DNA of 64,000 nt, from contig NZ_BLAJ01000001.1 of assembly GCF_009176305.1 (NCBI RefSeq), positions 1,116,001 to 1,180,000 of the forward strand, in the 5' to 3' direction. A program made the translations under genes and the position numbers. Below are positions 55,139 through 63,791 of this stretch, one piece after another; within the stretch, counting starts at the first letter, position 1; each line of letters opens with the position of its first letter. The notes beneath the pieces are model-generated. The model had not been told where the DNA came from, did not search any database, and saw only the letters and a list, made by a program, of their open reading frames with translations. Source of the DNA: Martinezella dioscoreae. GTDB lineage: Bacteria > Pseudomonadota > Alphaproteobacteria > Rhizobiales > Rhizobiaceae.

Positions 55139-58100
55139 TCAGCTTAAGCGACCCGCTGCGTGCGCTAGCATGGTGTAGACCTTGCCGGTATCTGATGTGA
55201 GATAGGATTGCGTGACCGTCTTGTCGCGATCGGTGCGAGCAACGTCGGTGAGCAGCTTTTCGAAATCGGCGATGTAGCGATCGACTGCGGTGCGGAATTC
55301 CGGCTCGCGGTCGTATTTGCGCTTGATCTCATCGAAGGTCTGCTGGCCCTTGAGCGTATAGAGGCGGCGTGTGAACACGTCGCGTTCGCCGCGCTGGTAA
55401 CGGCGCCACAGATCGACCGAGGCGTCATGATCGATCGCGCGGGCGATATCGACCGAAAGCGAGTTCAGCGATTCCACGACATGGCGCGGGTTGCGTGCAG
55501 CAGGAGCAGGAGGCTGTTCAGCCGGCGCTTTCGGTGCCGGTTGACGGGCTGGCTGGAGACCAGCATTTTCATCACGCGATGCGCCACGCAGCAGATCGCT
55601 GATCCAGCCGCCGCCGGCTGCTTCCTGACGGGCAGGAGCTGCTGTTTCCGCCGGACGCTGCGGCTGTGCCGCCGGGCGCTCGGCCGGGATCGACCCGCGC
55701 AAGCCGAGGGACTCGATCGAGGGCGGCTGCGGTGCCGGGCGCTGTGCGGGCTGCTGGACGACCGGCGGCTGTTGCACCGGTTGCTGCGGAGCAGGTTGTT
55801 GCTGCCGCGGAGCTGCAGCTGCCGGGGCAGGTGCGGCGGGTCGTGGCGCAGGCTGCGCATCCGCCAGGGCACGGGCTGCAGGCTCGGAAATCTCCAGCTG
55901 CTGCGTCGAGCGGCCGACGATCTGCGAGATATCCTGCAGGGCCTTGATCTGTTCAGCAACGGCGCGACGCATGGCTGCGGCGCTTTCCTTTGCCTCTTCC
56001 GGAAGGTCGAAGGCACCCCGCTTCAGTTCGCTGCGGGTGAGGTCAAGCTCGCGGCGAATATCACCGGCCGAGCGGCGGATCTCATCCGTCGCACCGGCGA
56101 AGCGGCCGATTGCGTCATCGACCGCAACGCGCAGGGTTTCGCGCAGTTGCTGGGCTGCCGTCTCGGAGGTCTTGCCGGCGTCGGCGAGCATTTGCTCGAC
56201 CTCTGACAGCGAGGCCGTGAGACCGCCACGCAGGCGATTGGTGAGATCGCTGGAGCGGCGCTCGGCATTGGCGAATGTGTTTTCGACAGCCTGGTTCGCT
56301 TCCTCGCCGGCCTTCTGCAAGGCGGCGCGCATGTTTTCTGCCGCATCTTCGGCGCGTTTCTCGGCGTCGGAAAGAACGCGGCCGATATCGCCGAAGGAGG
56401 ACTGCACGCTTTGGCGAAGGTTGCCGGTCACCTGGTTCGACCGCTGCTCCGCCCGATCGAAGGCTGTTTCCACCATCGAGCCGAGGGCGCGCATGGTGTT
56501 TTCGATCTCCTCCGAGCGCTGAACGAGGCCGACGGCCAGATTCTGCAGTGCCGTTTCGCGCTCTTCCAGCGTCGATACGAGGTTTGACTGGGCGGCGCCC
56601 AGGAGCTGGGATGCCTGCGTCAGCACCTTGGAGTGATCGTCGAAACGACCGACGATGCTGCCGACCTGCGACAGGGTCTGGCCGGTTATCTCCGACAGCT
56701 TGTCGACCTTGCCTTCGAGGAGGCGGCTCGACGCCGAGACCATCTCGCCGGCTTTCGCGGCAGATTCGGCGAAGCGCGACGAGGTTGCGGTGAGGCGATC
56801 GTCGACGTTTGCGAATTCGGTGGCCGCATTGGACAACAGGCCGGCAATCGCCGAGTTGTTGTCCGCCAAGCGCGCAATGATGCCGTTGACGCTTGCAAGC
56901 AGGTTGTTTTCGAGCGCGCTGACCGTGTTGACCGCATGCTCTGTGCGCGATGAGATCGCGTTGATGAGAGCGGCGTTTTCAGCGCGCAGGCGCTCCGTGC
57001 TTTCCTGAGCTGCTGCAGAGATAAGAGCTGCAGCTTCCTGACCCGTTGCCGCGTAGCGATCAACGATCGGGCGAGCCTTTTCGTCGATGAGGCGCGACAG
57101 CTCGGTAGAACGTCCGGCAAGCATCGAATTCAGCTCGCGGGTACGCTCGTCAAGCGAGGTGCGGATGGATGTGCCACGGGCTTCCAGCGCCTTGTCGACA
57201 TCGGCAAGCGTCGAGCCGATTTCACGGGCTCGCTCTTCCAGAGAGCTGCGGATCGCGGTGCTGCGCTCGTCGAGTGCGCGCTCGACCTGGGCCATGGAGG
57301 CAGCAATCTGCTCGCTGCCGCCGGCAAGCGTGTTGCGAATAGCTGCGCCGCGGGCTTCCAGCGATTGTTCCGCGGAAGACAGGGCCTGGGAGATCGTATT
57401 GACCTGATTGCTGACGAGCCCCTCGGCTTCGGCGACCTTGTTGACGATCGCATTACCGGCTTCCGAGAAGGTCTGGGCGACGGCCGCAGCCTGGCTTGCC
57501 AACCGGTTCTGCGTTTCCGAGACACGGTTGACGAGGTCGTTGGAGCGCTCGGTCATGGCGCGGGCGAAGGCATCACTGTGGTTGCCGAGGTTTTCGGCGA
57601 ATTGCTGGCCGGTGTTGGCGAGCAGCTCGGCCGTGCGCGTCGCCTCCGTGTCCATGCCTTGCGCGGCGTCGGCGACGGCCGTGCGCAGCGTGGTGGCCAG
57701 ATTGGCGGCCTTGCCTTCGATCGTGCGATTGACGGCTTCGAGGCCGACATTGAGGGCACGGTCCATGGTTGAGAGCCGCTCTTCGATGCGGGCGGATGCC
57801 TGGCTGCCGCTGTCGTCGATCTTCGCCGCGCCACTCGCCAGCGTATCGGAGAGGCGGTTGCCGGCAGCGTCGACCTGAGCGGCAACGCCTGTAACACCTT
57901 CATTGATGCGGTTTTCAAGAGCTGACAGGCTAGCCTCGACCCGCGAGCCGGTCTCGGCAAAGCGGTTCGTCATGCCGTCGATCGACTGGTTGAGGTTGGA
58001 CGAGAAGGTTTCGGCCGAGCGCGCGATGTCGCCTGCGGCCTGCTGGATACGGCCGGCAATGTCGCCCGCGCCGCTATTCAGCCGCTCTTCCAACATCCTT

Positions 58101-61100
58101 GCGCTCGCGTCGATGGTCTGACGCAGAGAAGCCTCGCGATCTTCCAGCGACATTTCCAGCATGCTGGCGCTGGTAGCGATCGAGGTGCCGATAGCAGTCG
58201 TCTGCTCCATCAGCGTATTGTCGATCTGCGCATGGGCGTCACGCAGGGCGAGATTGATCGCATTGCTGCGATCTTCCAGCGTGGAGCGCATACGCTCGTA
58301 GGCCGAGGCCAGGTTCTGATCCATCTGCGACAGACCGGCACCGAGGGTGTTTTCGAGCTGACGGGTGGTGGTGCCGAGAACGGTCTCGACGCGATCGCTG
58401 TTGCTGCCAAGCATTTCGGAGAGGGCGCTCGTATGGGCAGCGAGCGAGCGGTCCAGGCGATCCTGGTTTTCGCTATAGGCGGCACGAATGGCATCCGCCT
58501 TGTCGCCAAAGGCGCCGGCGACGCGGGACTCTGCGCCGGAGACGCTGTCCAGGAGTGCGTTGGCGCGGTCTTCCAGGGCGCTTTCGAAACGGTTCTGGTT
58601 TTCGGCGAGCGAGATCGCGAAGGCCATGCTCTTGTCATCGAGCGTGTTGGTCAGTGCCTCATGACCGCTGGTGACGGTATGGGCAATGGCCTTGGCGCTG
58701 TTGGAAAGAGTGTCTTCGAGCTTCGCGTGGCCTTCCGAAAGGGCGATAGCCAGGGCCATCGTCCGGTCGTCGAGGCTGTTGACGATCCTGTCGTGAGTGC
58801 CGGCAACCGTTTCGGAAAGGGCGTCGAGACGGCTCGATACCGCATCCTCGAGGCGTGACTGGGTGTCGGAGAGCGAAATGGCAAGCGCCATCGCCTTGTC
58901 GTCCAGTGCGTCGGCCAGCGCGTTGTGGTTGCTGCTGAATGCGTTGGTGATCGCCTCGGCGCGGTTGGCAAGCGTTGCTTCAAGGCGCGACTGGCCGGAG
59001 GTCAGCGCATCGGAGAGTGCCCGTGTCTTGCCTTCGAGCGTATCGGCAACGCGTTCGGCGTGGCCTGAGACGGTATCTTCGAGACGGGCCTGGGCCTCCG
59101 ACAGCGTGATGGCGAGTGCCATCGTCTTGTCGTCCAGTGTGGCGCCGACGCTTTCCGCATGGCCGGAAACGGCGTTTTCAAGGCGGGCCTGGCTTTCGGA
59201 GAGGGCAACGGCCAATGCCATCGTCTTGTCATCCAAAGTGCTTGCAACGCTTTCCGCGTGTCCGGCTATGGTGCTTTCCAGGCGGGATTGGCTTTCACTC
59301 AGCGCGATGGCGAGCGCCATCGTTCTGTCGTCCAGCGCCTCGGTCAAAGCATTGTGGTTGCCTGCAAATGCCTTGATGATCGCCTCGGCGCGGTTGGCGA
59401 GGGTTTCTTCGAGACGAGATTGGCCGGAGGTCAGAGCGGCCGCGAGCGCACTGGTCTTGCCTTCGAACGTGTCGGCGACGCGATCGGCGTGACCGGCAAC
59501 GGTTTCCTCCAGCCGGGCCTGGCTCTCGGAAAGCGCGATAGCGAGCGCCATCGTCCTGTCGTCGAGGGCATTGGTGACGCTTTCGGCGTGACCGGAGACC
59601 GTGCTTTCGAGACGAGCCTGACCCTCGGCGAGCGCACGCGCAAGGTCCTTGGTCTTCGCATCCAGGGTACCGGCAACGTGTTCCGCATGACCGGAAACGG
59701 TGTCTTCCAGGCGGGATTGGCCCTCGGAAAGCGCAATAGCAAGCGCCATCGTCTTGTCGTCGAGCGTGTCGGCCAGCTTGCTATGGGTGTCGGCCATGGC
59801 ACTGTTGATGGCATCGGCGCGGCTCGCCAGCGTGTTTTCGAGGCGCAACTGGCTTTCGGCCAGTGAAATGGCCAGCATCGAGGTGCGTTCGTCGAGCGCG
59901 GCGGTCAGATGCTCGTGAGAACCGCTGACGGCATTGGTGATCGCTTCCGAACGTTCGGCAAGCGTCTGCTCGAAACGAGACTGGTTGTCTGCCAGGGCGC
60001 CGAAAAGCGCGTTGCTGCGAGCGGCCATCACGGCATCGACGCGCTCATGGGCGGAACTCAAAGCCTGCGTGATCTCGCTGGTGCGGGCAGAGAGGGTATT
60101 GTTGATGTCATTGGCGCGACCGGTGAAGGCCGAGGTCAGTTCTTCCGTGCCACTTTGCAGGGCGGCGGAGACGTCGCGCGTAACACCCTGCACGGCGGAG
60201 GTGAAGGCGCCGGCATGCGACGCGAGCGTGGTGTTGAGTTCGCTCGTGCCCGAGGTGAGGGCCGAGGAAATGCCAGTCGTGGCGTTCTGCAACGCCGACG
60301 TGATCTCGTTCGCCTTGGAACCGATGGCGCTTTCGAGCACTTCCTGTCCGGTTGCCAGCGTCGTTGCCAGTGCGAGGGACTGATCGGTGAGATGCGAACC
60401 CAGGCGCTCGATGCTGGAGGTCAGGATGCCTTCCAGCGCATCGGAATTGCTGCCGAGCGACTGATTGATGCGGGCGAGGCTTTCCGTGAGCTTGGTATCC
60501 AGGGTGCCGGCGCGCTTATCGAAGGCCGAGGTGAATTCCGATACGCGCTCGTCGAACGCCGTCGAAAGCTGTGCGATGGTCGACTGGAAGCGCTCGTCGA
60601 AGAAGCCGGAGCGCAGATCGATGTCCATGATGGCATCATCTGCGGTCGACTGCAGGCTTTGACGGAAGCTCGCGCCCTTTTCGTCGAGGGCCGTGTTGAG
60701 GCGGGACAGAACAGTGTCGAGCGTGCCGGTAATGGAACGTTCGCCACCGGTGAGGCTCTCGCTGATTTCCCGGGTGCGGGCAACCAGCGTCTCGTTGAGC
60801 TGGCGCGCACGTTCGTTCAGTGCAGAGTTCAGCTTTTCGGTGTTGGCATCGAGCGTCGACGCGCGCGTTTCGAACTGGCCGAGCAGCGCGTTGCCGCGTT
60901 CGGCAAGGGTCGAGGACAGAGATTCCAGGCGGGTGTCGAATTCGTGGCTGAGGGCGAGGCCCGAAGCGTTGAGGTTCTGAAGCAGGCTGTCTGTCTTGGC
61001 GGCAAGGAGGGTACCGAGGGCCTGGACGGCGGAATCCGATTTCTCCATCAGCGCGGCGGCGCGCGTATCGATCATCGATGCGAAGGCTTCGCCCGAGGTC

Positions 61101-62020
61101 GAGAGGCGCACGGCGATTTCCTCGGTCGCCAGCGACAGGTCTTCCTTGATCTGATCGTGCACGCCGGAGATTGACGAGCGGATCCGCTCGGCGTGATTGA
61201 CGATGGCGTCACGCTCGGTACCCAGCTCGTGGACCAGGCTGCGCACGCGCAATTCGTTGTCGGCGTAGCTGCGCTCCAGCGCATTGACCTCGGTATGGAC
61301 GAGGGTTTCGAGCTCCGTGGCGCGCGCAATGGTGCGTTCGATGCCTTCGTTCATGGCCGAGACTTCGCGGCGCACGGCCTGACCGACCGTCATGATACGC
61401 TCGGATGCAACGGTTTCCGGCTCGACGAGACGCAGAGCGACTTCCGCCATGGAGCGGGCGGCATTGCGCATGTCGTGCGCACGCGAAATCATCATGCCGA
61501 AAGCATAGAAGAGCAGCACCGGAACGATGATGCCGACTATGCAGGCGATGACGCCTGGAAGGGCTGCGAGATCCGCGATCGAATGGATGTTTCGGATCTG
61601 CGTGCCATAGAGCATGAAGGCGAGGCCGGCGCCGCCGATGATCCAGAACAGCGAGAAGATCGTGGCGTTTCGCACCGCGTGGCTCTGCGAGGCTCCGTCG
61701 AGCGCTCTCAATATGCTAGCGGAACTCGCCCGGCTGCCGTCATTGGCGGCTGCAAGGTTCGGGTTCTTCGGCGCCTCGGCGGGGCGGGGCGGGGTAGCAG
61801 GGGCGGCGGTGCTGCGTGCGCCGCCATTCTTGCGGGCGGCATCATCCCTGGTCTGCTTTATCGGCTGTTTCGGCGGCTCAGACACATTTCGCTCCGGGAC
61901 ATCGGGCGTAGTGCCGCTGCGGGACTCCAAGCTCTCGTCACTGAAATCGATCTGCAGCGCTTCGTCCAATGCCTGAAAGGCCTTGTCCTCGACCGACTCG
62001 ATGTACTTTTTGTTCGCCAT
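55139..62020 (-). CDS. Giant growth-pole-ring protein (GPR/RgsE-like)
   Basis: A 2293-residue membrane protein that resembles GPR of Agrobacterium and RgsE of Sinorhizobium, which form a ring at the growing pole and are needed for polar elongation. Residues 1-115 are acidic then Pro/Ala-rich; two membrane helices (about 118-138 and 153-176) anchor it; about 1850 residues of helical, apolipoprotein/kinesin-like sequence follow. Residues about 710-1215 are 33- and 44-residue repeats with DDKTMALAIALSE-type openings. Residues about 2050-2127 are Pro/Gln/Ala-rich, and a compact basic domain (SVDLWRRYQRGERDVFTRRLY) ends the chain. The assignment is from architecture, length and lineage. Two CtrA-type boxes lie about 270 bp upstream. 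Confidence 0.88.
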   Translation of the reverse strand: MANKKYIESVEDKAFQALDEALQIDFSDESLESRSGTTPDVPERNVSEPPKQPIKQTRDDAARKNGGARSTAAPATPPRPAEAPKNPNLAAANDGSRASSASILRALDGASQSHAVRNATIFSLFWIIGGAGLAFMLYGTQIRNIHSIADLAALPGVIACIVGIIVPVLLFYAFGMMISRAHDMRNAARSMAEVALRLVEPETVASERIMTVGQAVRREVSAMNEGIERTIARATELETLVHTEVNALERSYADNELRVRSLVHELGTERDAIVNHAERIRSSISGVHDQIKEDLSLATEEIAVRLSTSGEAFASMIDTRAAALMEKSDSAVQALGTLLAAKTDSLLQNLNASGLALSHEFDTRLESLSSTLAERGNALLGQFETRASTLDANTEKLNSALNERARQLNETLVARTREISESLTGGERSITGTLDTVLSRLNTALDEKGASFRQSLQSTADDAIMDIDLRSGFFDERFQSTIAQLSTAFDERVSEFTSAFDKRAGTLDTKLTESLARINQSLGSNSDALEGILTSSIERLGSHLTDQSLALATTLATGQEVLESAIGSKANEITSALQNATTGISSALTSGTSELNTTLASHAGAFTSAVQGVTRDVSAALQSGTEELTSAFTGRANDINNTLSARTSEITQALSSAHERVDAVMAARSNALFGALADNQSRFEQTLAERSEAITNAVSGSHEHLTAALDERTSMLAISLAESQLRLENTLASRADAINSAMADTHSKLADTLDDKTMALAIALSEGQSRLEDTVSGHAEHVAGTLDAKTKDLARALAEGQARLESTVSGHAESVTNALDDRTMALAIALSESQARLEETVAGHADRVADTFEGKTSALAAALTSGQSRLEETLANRAEAIIKAFAGNHNALTEALDDRTMALAIALSESQSRLESTIAGHAESVASTLDDKTMALAVALSESQARLENAVSGHAESVGATLDDKTMALAITLSEAQARLEDTVSGHAERVADTLEGKTRALSDALTSGQSRLEATLANRAEAITNAFSSNHNALADALDDKAMALAISLSDTQSRLEDAVSSRLDALSETVAGTHDRIVNSLDDRTMALAIALSEGHAKLEDTLSNSAKAIAHTVTSGHEALTNTLDDKSMAFAISLAENQNRFESALEDRANALLDSVSGAESRVAGAFGDKADAIRAAYSENQDRLDRSLAAHTSALSEMLGSNSDRVETVLGTTTRQLENTLGAGLSQMDQNLASAYERMRSTLEDRSNAINLALRDAHAQIDNTLMEQTTAIGTSIATSASMLEMSLEDREASLRQTIDASARMLEERLNSGAGDIAGRIQQAAGDIARSAETFSSNLNQSIDGMTNRFAETGSRVEASLSALENRINEGVTGVAAQVDAAGNRLSDTLASGAAKIDDSGSQASARIEERLSTMDRALNVGLEAVNRTIEGKAANLATTLRTAVADAAQGMDTEATRTAELLANTGQQFAENLGNHSDAFARAMTERSNDLVNRVSETQNRLASQAAAVAQTFSEAGNAIVNKVAEAEGLVSNQVNTISQALSSAEQSLEARGAAIRNTLAGGSEQIAASMAQVERALDERSTAIRSSLEERAREIGSTLADVDKALEARGTSIRTSLDERTRELNSMLAGRSTELSRLIDEKARPIVDRYAATGQEAAALISAAAQESTERLRAENAALINAISSRTEHAVNTVSALENNLLASVNGIIARLADNNSAIAGLLSNAATEFANVDDRLTATSSRFAESAAKAGEMVSASSRLLEGKVDKLSEITGQTLSQVGSIVGRFDDHSKVLTQASQLLGAAQSNLVSTLEERETALQNLAVGLVQRSEEIENTMRALGSMVETAFDRAEQRSNQVTGNLRQSVQSSFGDIGRVLSDAEKRAEDAAENMRAALQKAGEEANQAVENTFANAERRSSDLTNRLRGGLTASLSEVEQMLADAGKTSETAAQQLRETLRVAVDDAIGRFAGATDEIRRSAGDIRRELDLTRSELKRGAFDLPEEAKESAAAMRRAVAEQIKALQDISQIVGRSTQQLEISEPAARALADAQPAPRPAAPAPAAAAPRQQQPAPQQPVQQPPVVQQPAQRPAPQPPSIESLGLRGSIPAERPAAQPQRPAETAAPARQEAAGGGWISDLLRGASRDENAGLQPARQPAPKAPAEQPPAPAARNPRHVVESLNSLSVDIARAIDHDASVDLWRRYQRGERDVFTRRLYTLKGQQTFDEIKRKYDREPEFRTAVDRYIADFEKLLTDVARTDRDKTVTQSYLTSDTGKVYTMLAHAAGRLS
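58376..59893 (-). repeat. Tandem hendecad repeat array inside the giant polar protein gene
   Basis: Thirteen in-frame units follow one another. In protein order their lengths are 44, 33, 33, 33, 44, 33, 33, 33, 44, 44, 44, 44 and 44 residues, all multiples of 11. The block 33-33-33-44 (143 residues, 429 bp) occurs twice in direct tandem: 59761 down to 59333 and 59332 down to 58904. Units share D-D-[KR]-T-M-A-L-A-I-A-L-S-E-x-Q-x-R-L-E and a HAE/NRAEAI-type second half. Confidence 0.85.
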
Positions 62021-62287
62021 GCGGTTACGCCTCGTTACAACTCACTCGGGCTTGCCGTGTCTTTTCCGGTAATTCCGCCGCGTCCGGAAAAGACGAACCC
62101 TGCCTCCCGCGGGTCTTCCGCCTTCGATCAACATCGAATTTGGATTTCCCATTACATTCAGAGTGGATAACTGGTTTTTCAAACGGATGTTATGAAAACA
62201 TTACCATCATCCACTTCCGGGGCAAAGGCATGTGCCATCTACCCAATTTACTAGTATCGTAGTGACACATTCCCCCAGTCATGACAA

Positions 62288-62302
62288 TTAATTCCACCTT
62301 AA
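62288..62302. promoter_or_regulatory. CtrA-type box 1
   Basis: TTAATTCCACCTTAA matches the CtrA consensus TTAA-N7-TTAA exactly. It lies 268 bp upstream of the giant polar gene and 210 bp upstream of hpt. Confidence 0.6.
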
Positions 62303-62315
62303 AGCCAGTGGATCG

Positions 62316-62331
62316 TTAAGGTGACATTAAC
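62316..62331. promoter_or_regulatory. CtrA-type box 2
   Basis: TTAAGGTGACATTAAC matches TTAA-N7-TTAAC exactly, including the final C. It starts 28 bp after box 1. Confidence 0.65.
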
Positions 62332-62378
62332 CTTGTTTATCTGTTCAACGCCATGAAAACCCAAGATTTTGAGCATGT

Positions 62379-62396
62379 TTAACGCACGTTAACCAT
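62379..62396 (+). promoter_or_regulatory. CtrA-type half-site pair near hpt
   Basis: TTAACGCACGTTAACCAT has TTAA repeats spaced by 6 instead of 7 bases and ends in TTAACCAT, a recognised CtrA half-site form. It is 116 bp upstream of the hpt start. Confidence 0.45.
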
Positions 62397-62511
62397 GTCT
62401 GGAGTTTTCGGCCCTCAATGTGCCAAAATTTAACTGGATGGCCATGCCCGAGCCGCAACTATGCGGCAGGTCCCTAAAACAGTCATAGATAAATGACGGG
62501 AGCATTGGCAC

Positions 62512-62880
62512 ATGGCAGCTTTGAACATCGCATTTGAATCTCCTGATAATTCGCGTGGCGCGGCTCCGTCGCGGGAGCGGGCGATCGATCTCGTCCATCT
62601 CGGCAAGCAAACGATGGGCGACAAGGCACTTGAGGTCGAGGTGCTGCAGATGTTCGCAAGGCAGGCCCGTTCCTGTCTGCAGGAGATCGGCAGCGGCGAT
62701 CCCAAGCGAGTGGAGGCCGCATCGCACAAGCTGAGGGGCGCTGCCAGCGCCGTTGGTGCCTTCCGCGTGGCGGATGCGGCTGGAGCGCTCGAAAGCAATG
62801 TCGGCGACGCCGCTCACATGGCAGCGGTCACAACCAGCGTCATCGAGGCCGAAAACTTCATTTTGAAGCTTTCGCGCTGA
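62512..62880 (+). CDS. Single-domain Hpt phosphotransfer protein
   Basis: A 122-residue cytoplasmic protein whose helical bundle carries the phosphoaccepting motif [13 protein letters not shown] (His72), the HPt signature. It has no kinase or receiver domain, so it must pass phosphate between partners encoded elsewhere, typically from a hybrid histidine kinase to a response regulator. The start has GGGAG about nine bases upstream. It is divergent from the giant polar gene, with CtrA-type boxes between them, which suggests a cell-cycle or polarity phosphorelay; that link is inferred from position only. Confidence 0.88.
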   Translation: MAALNIAFESPDNSRGAAPSRERAIDLVHLGKQTMGDKALEVEVLQMFARQARSCLQEIGSGDPKRVEAASHKLRGAASAVGAFRVADAAGALESNVGDAAHMAAVTTSVIEAENFILKLSR

Positions 62881-63029
62881 GCCGATCCGCTCGACGATCA
62901 ATGATGTGCACCCTTGCGCCGCCGGACGGGACAAACCGTTTCGGCGGCGCAAATGTTGACTGCCCCATCGATTTGTTGGAAGTAAAATTCCGATCACCCT
63001 TCATTCACGAAATATCGGAATTCACCCAC

Positions 63030-63350
63030 ATGACCAAATTGACCATCGTCGCCTTCGACGGGACGCGCTTTGACCTCAATGTCGACGAGGGCTCCACCGT
63101 GATGGAAAATGCCGTACGCAACTCCGTTCCAGGCATCGAAGCGGAATGCGGCGGTGCGTGCGCCTGTGCCACCTGTCATGTCTATGTCGATGAGGAATGG
63201 ACCGAGAAGGTCGGCGGCCCGGAAGCCATGGAAGAAGACATGCTCGACTTCGCCTTCGACGTTCGTCCAAACTCGCGGCTCTCCTGTCAGATCAAGATGA
63301 AGAGTGCGCTGGACGGCCTTGTCGTCCACGTGCCGGAGCGGCAGGCCTAA
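63030..63350 (+). CDS. 2Fe-2S ferredoxin (adrenodoxin type)
   Basis: A 106-residue electron carrier. The cluster motif is [12 protein letters not shown], in which the adrenodoxin spacing C-x5-C-x2-C is met with an additional Cys between, and the fourth ligand is in SRLSCQIKM. The acidic region [18 protein letters not shown] matches the partner-docking helix of adrenodoxin-type ferredoxins, which serve cytochromes P450 or iron-sulfur assembly. The ATG at 63030 ([17 protein letters not shown]) is preferred; the frame is open upstream to 62901 without family similarity. Confidence 0.93.
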   Translation: MTKLTIVAFDGTRFDLNVDEGSTVMENAVRNSVPGIEAECGGACACATCHVYVDEEWTEKVGGPEAMEEDMLDFAFDVRPNSRLSCQIKMKSALDGLVVHVPERQA

Positions 63351-63791
63351 CACCGGACCTCTGGCACGTCCCGCTCGATCCGTTGCGATAATCCCGCTGA
63401 GGGTCGAATGCCCAAAAAAGATGCCCCGCTCAGCTGGTGCAGCGAGCGAGGCGAGGCGGGCGCATCACCGCAGGCAAGGGAGGAAACACCTGCGGCTTCA
63501 GGACGCGCCAGGAGAACACTTAGCGCATGCTTTAAGAAACAAACCCGACTGCGCCGAAAAGCGAAGAAACCCGCCAACGCAGGTACTCAAAATCGATCCT
63601 TTTGCGACATCCGCCTGGTCTTCTTCGAATCAACCAGTGCGTTTGTCTCTGTAATTGATAGGAAAAACCTATTTCAGATTCTCGTAAAGTTCAAAGAGCG
63701 ACGAGATCAGACGATTCACAGGATATAGTGACTGATTTCCCACAGTTGGCGCTTCTGATCGCCTTTTGCACCGAAGGTAGTTTTTGAAAGG
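63351..63791. other. Intergenic region with strong hairpins, possible small RNA
   Basis: A 441-bp gap. Two hairpins stand out: CGCTC-A-GCTG-GTG-CAGC-GAGCG (63427-63448) and a two-level stem at 63459-63509 (GGCGC...GCGCC outside, CCGCAGG...CCTGCGG inside). The part after 63590 is AT-rich. A 106-codon ORF at 63408-63728 has GAGGG upstream but an unnatural-looking Arg/Lys/Ala composition. I favour a non-coding structured region over a gene. Confidence 0.4.

Larger units (their letters stand above)
62021..62511. other. Regulatory gap between the giant polar gene and the hpt gene
   Basis: A 491-bp AT-rich gap with divergent promoters. It holds two exact TTAA-N7-TTAA boxes and a TTAACCAT half-site, listed separately. 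No coding or RNA gene is supported. Confidence 0.7.

Noticed and set aside
58376..59893. Regular repeats considered as a CRISPR array
   Set aside because: The repeats are in frame, have no unrelated spacers of constant length, lie inside one coding region and have no cas genes nearby.
59909..61174. 421-codon plus-strand frame opposite the giant polar gene
   Set aside because: Its apparent repeats simply mirror the repeats of the real gene in another frame.
63408..63728. 106-codon plus-strand ORF after the ferredoxin gene
   Set aside because: A GAGGG site is present, but the product has an Arg/Lys/Ala-rich, low-information composition and spans an abrupt change to AT-rich sequence.
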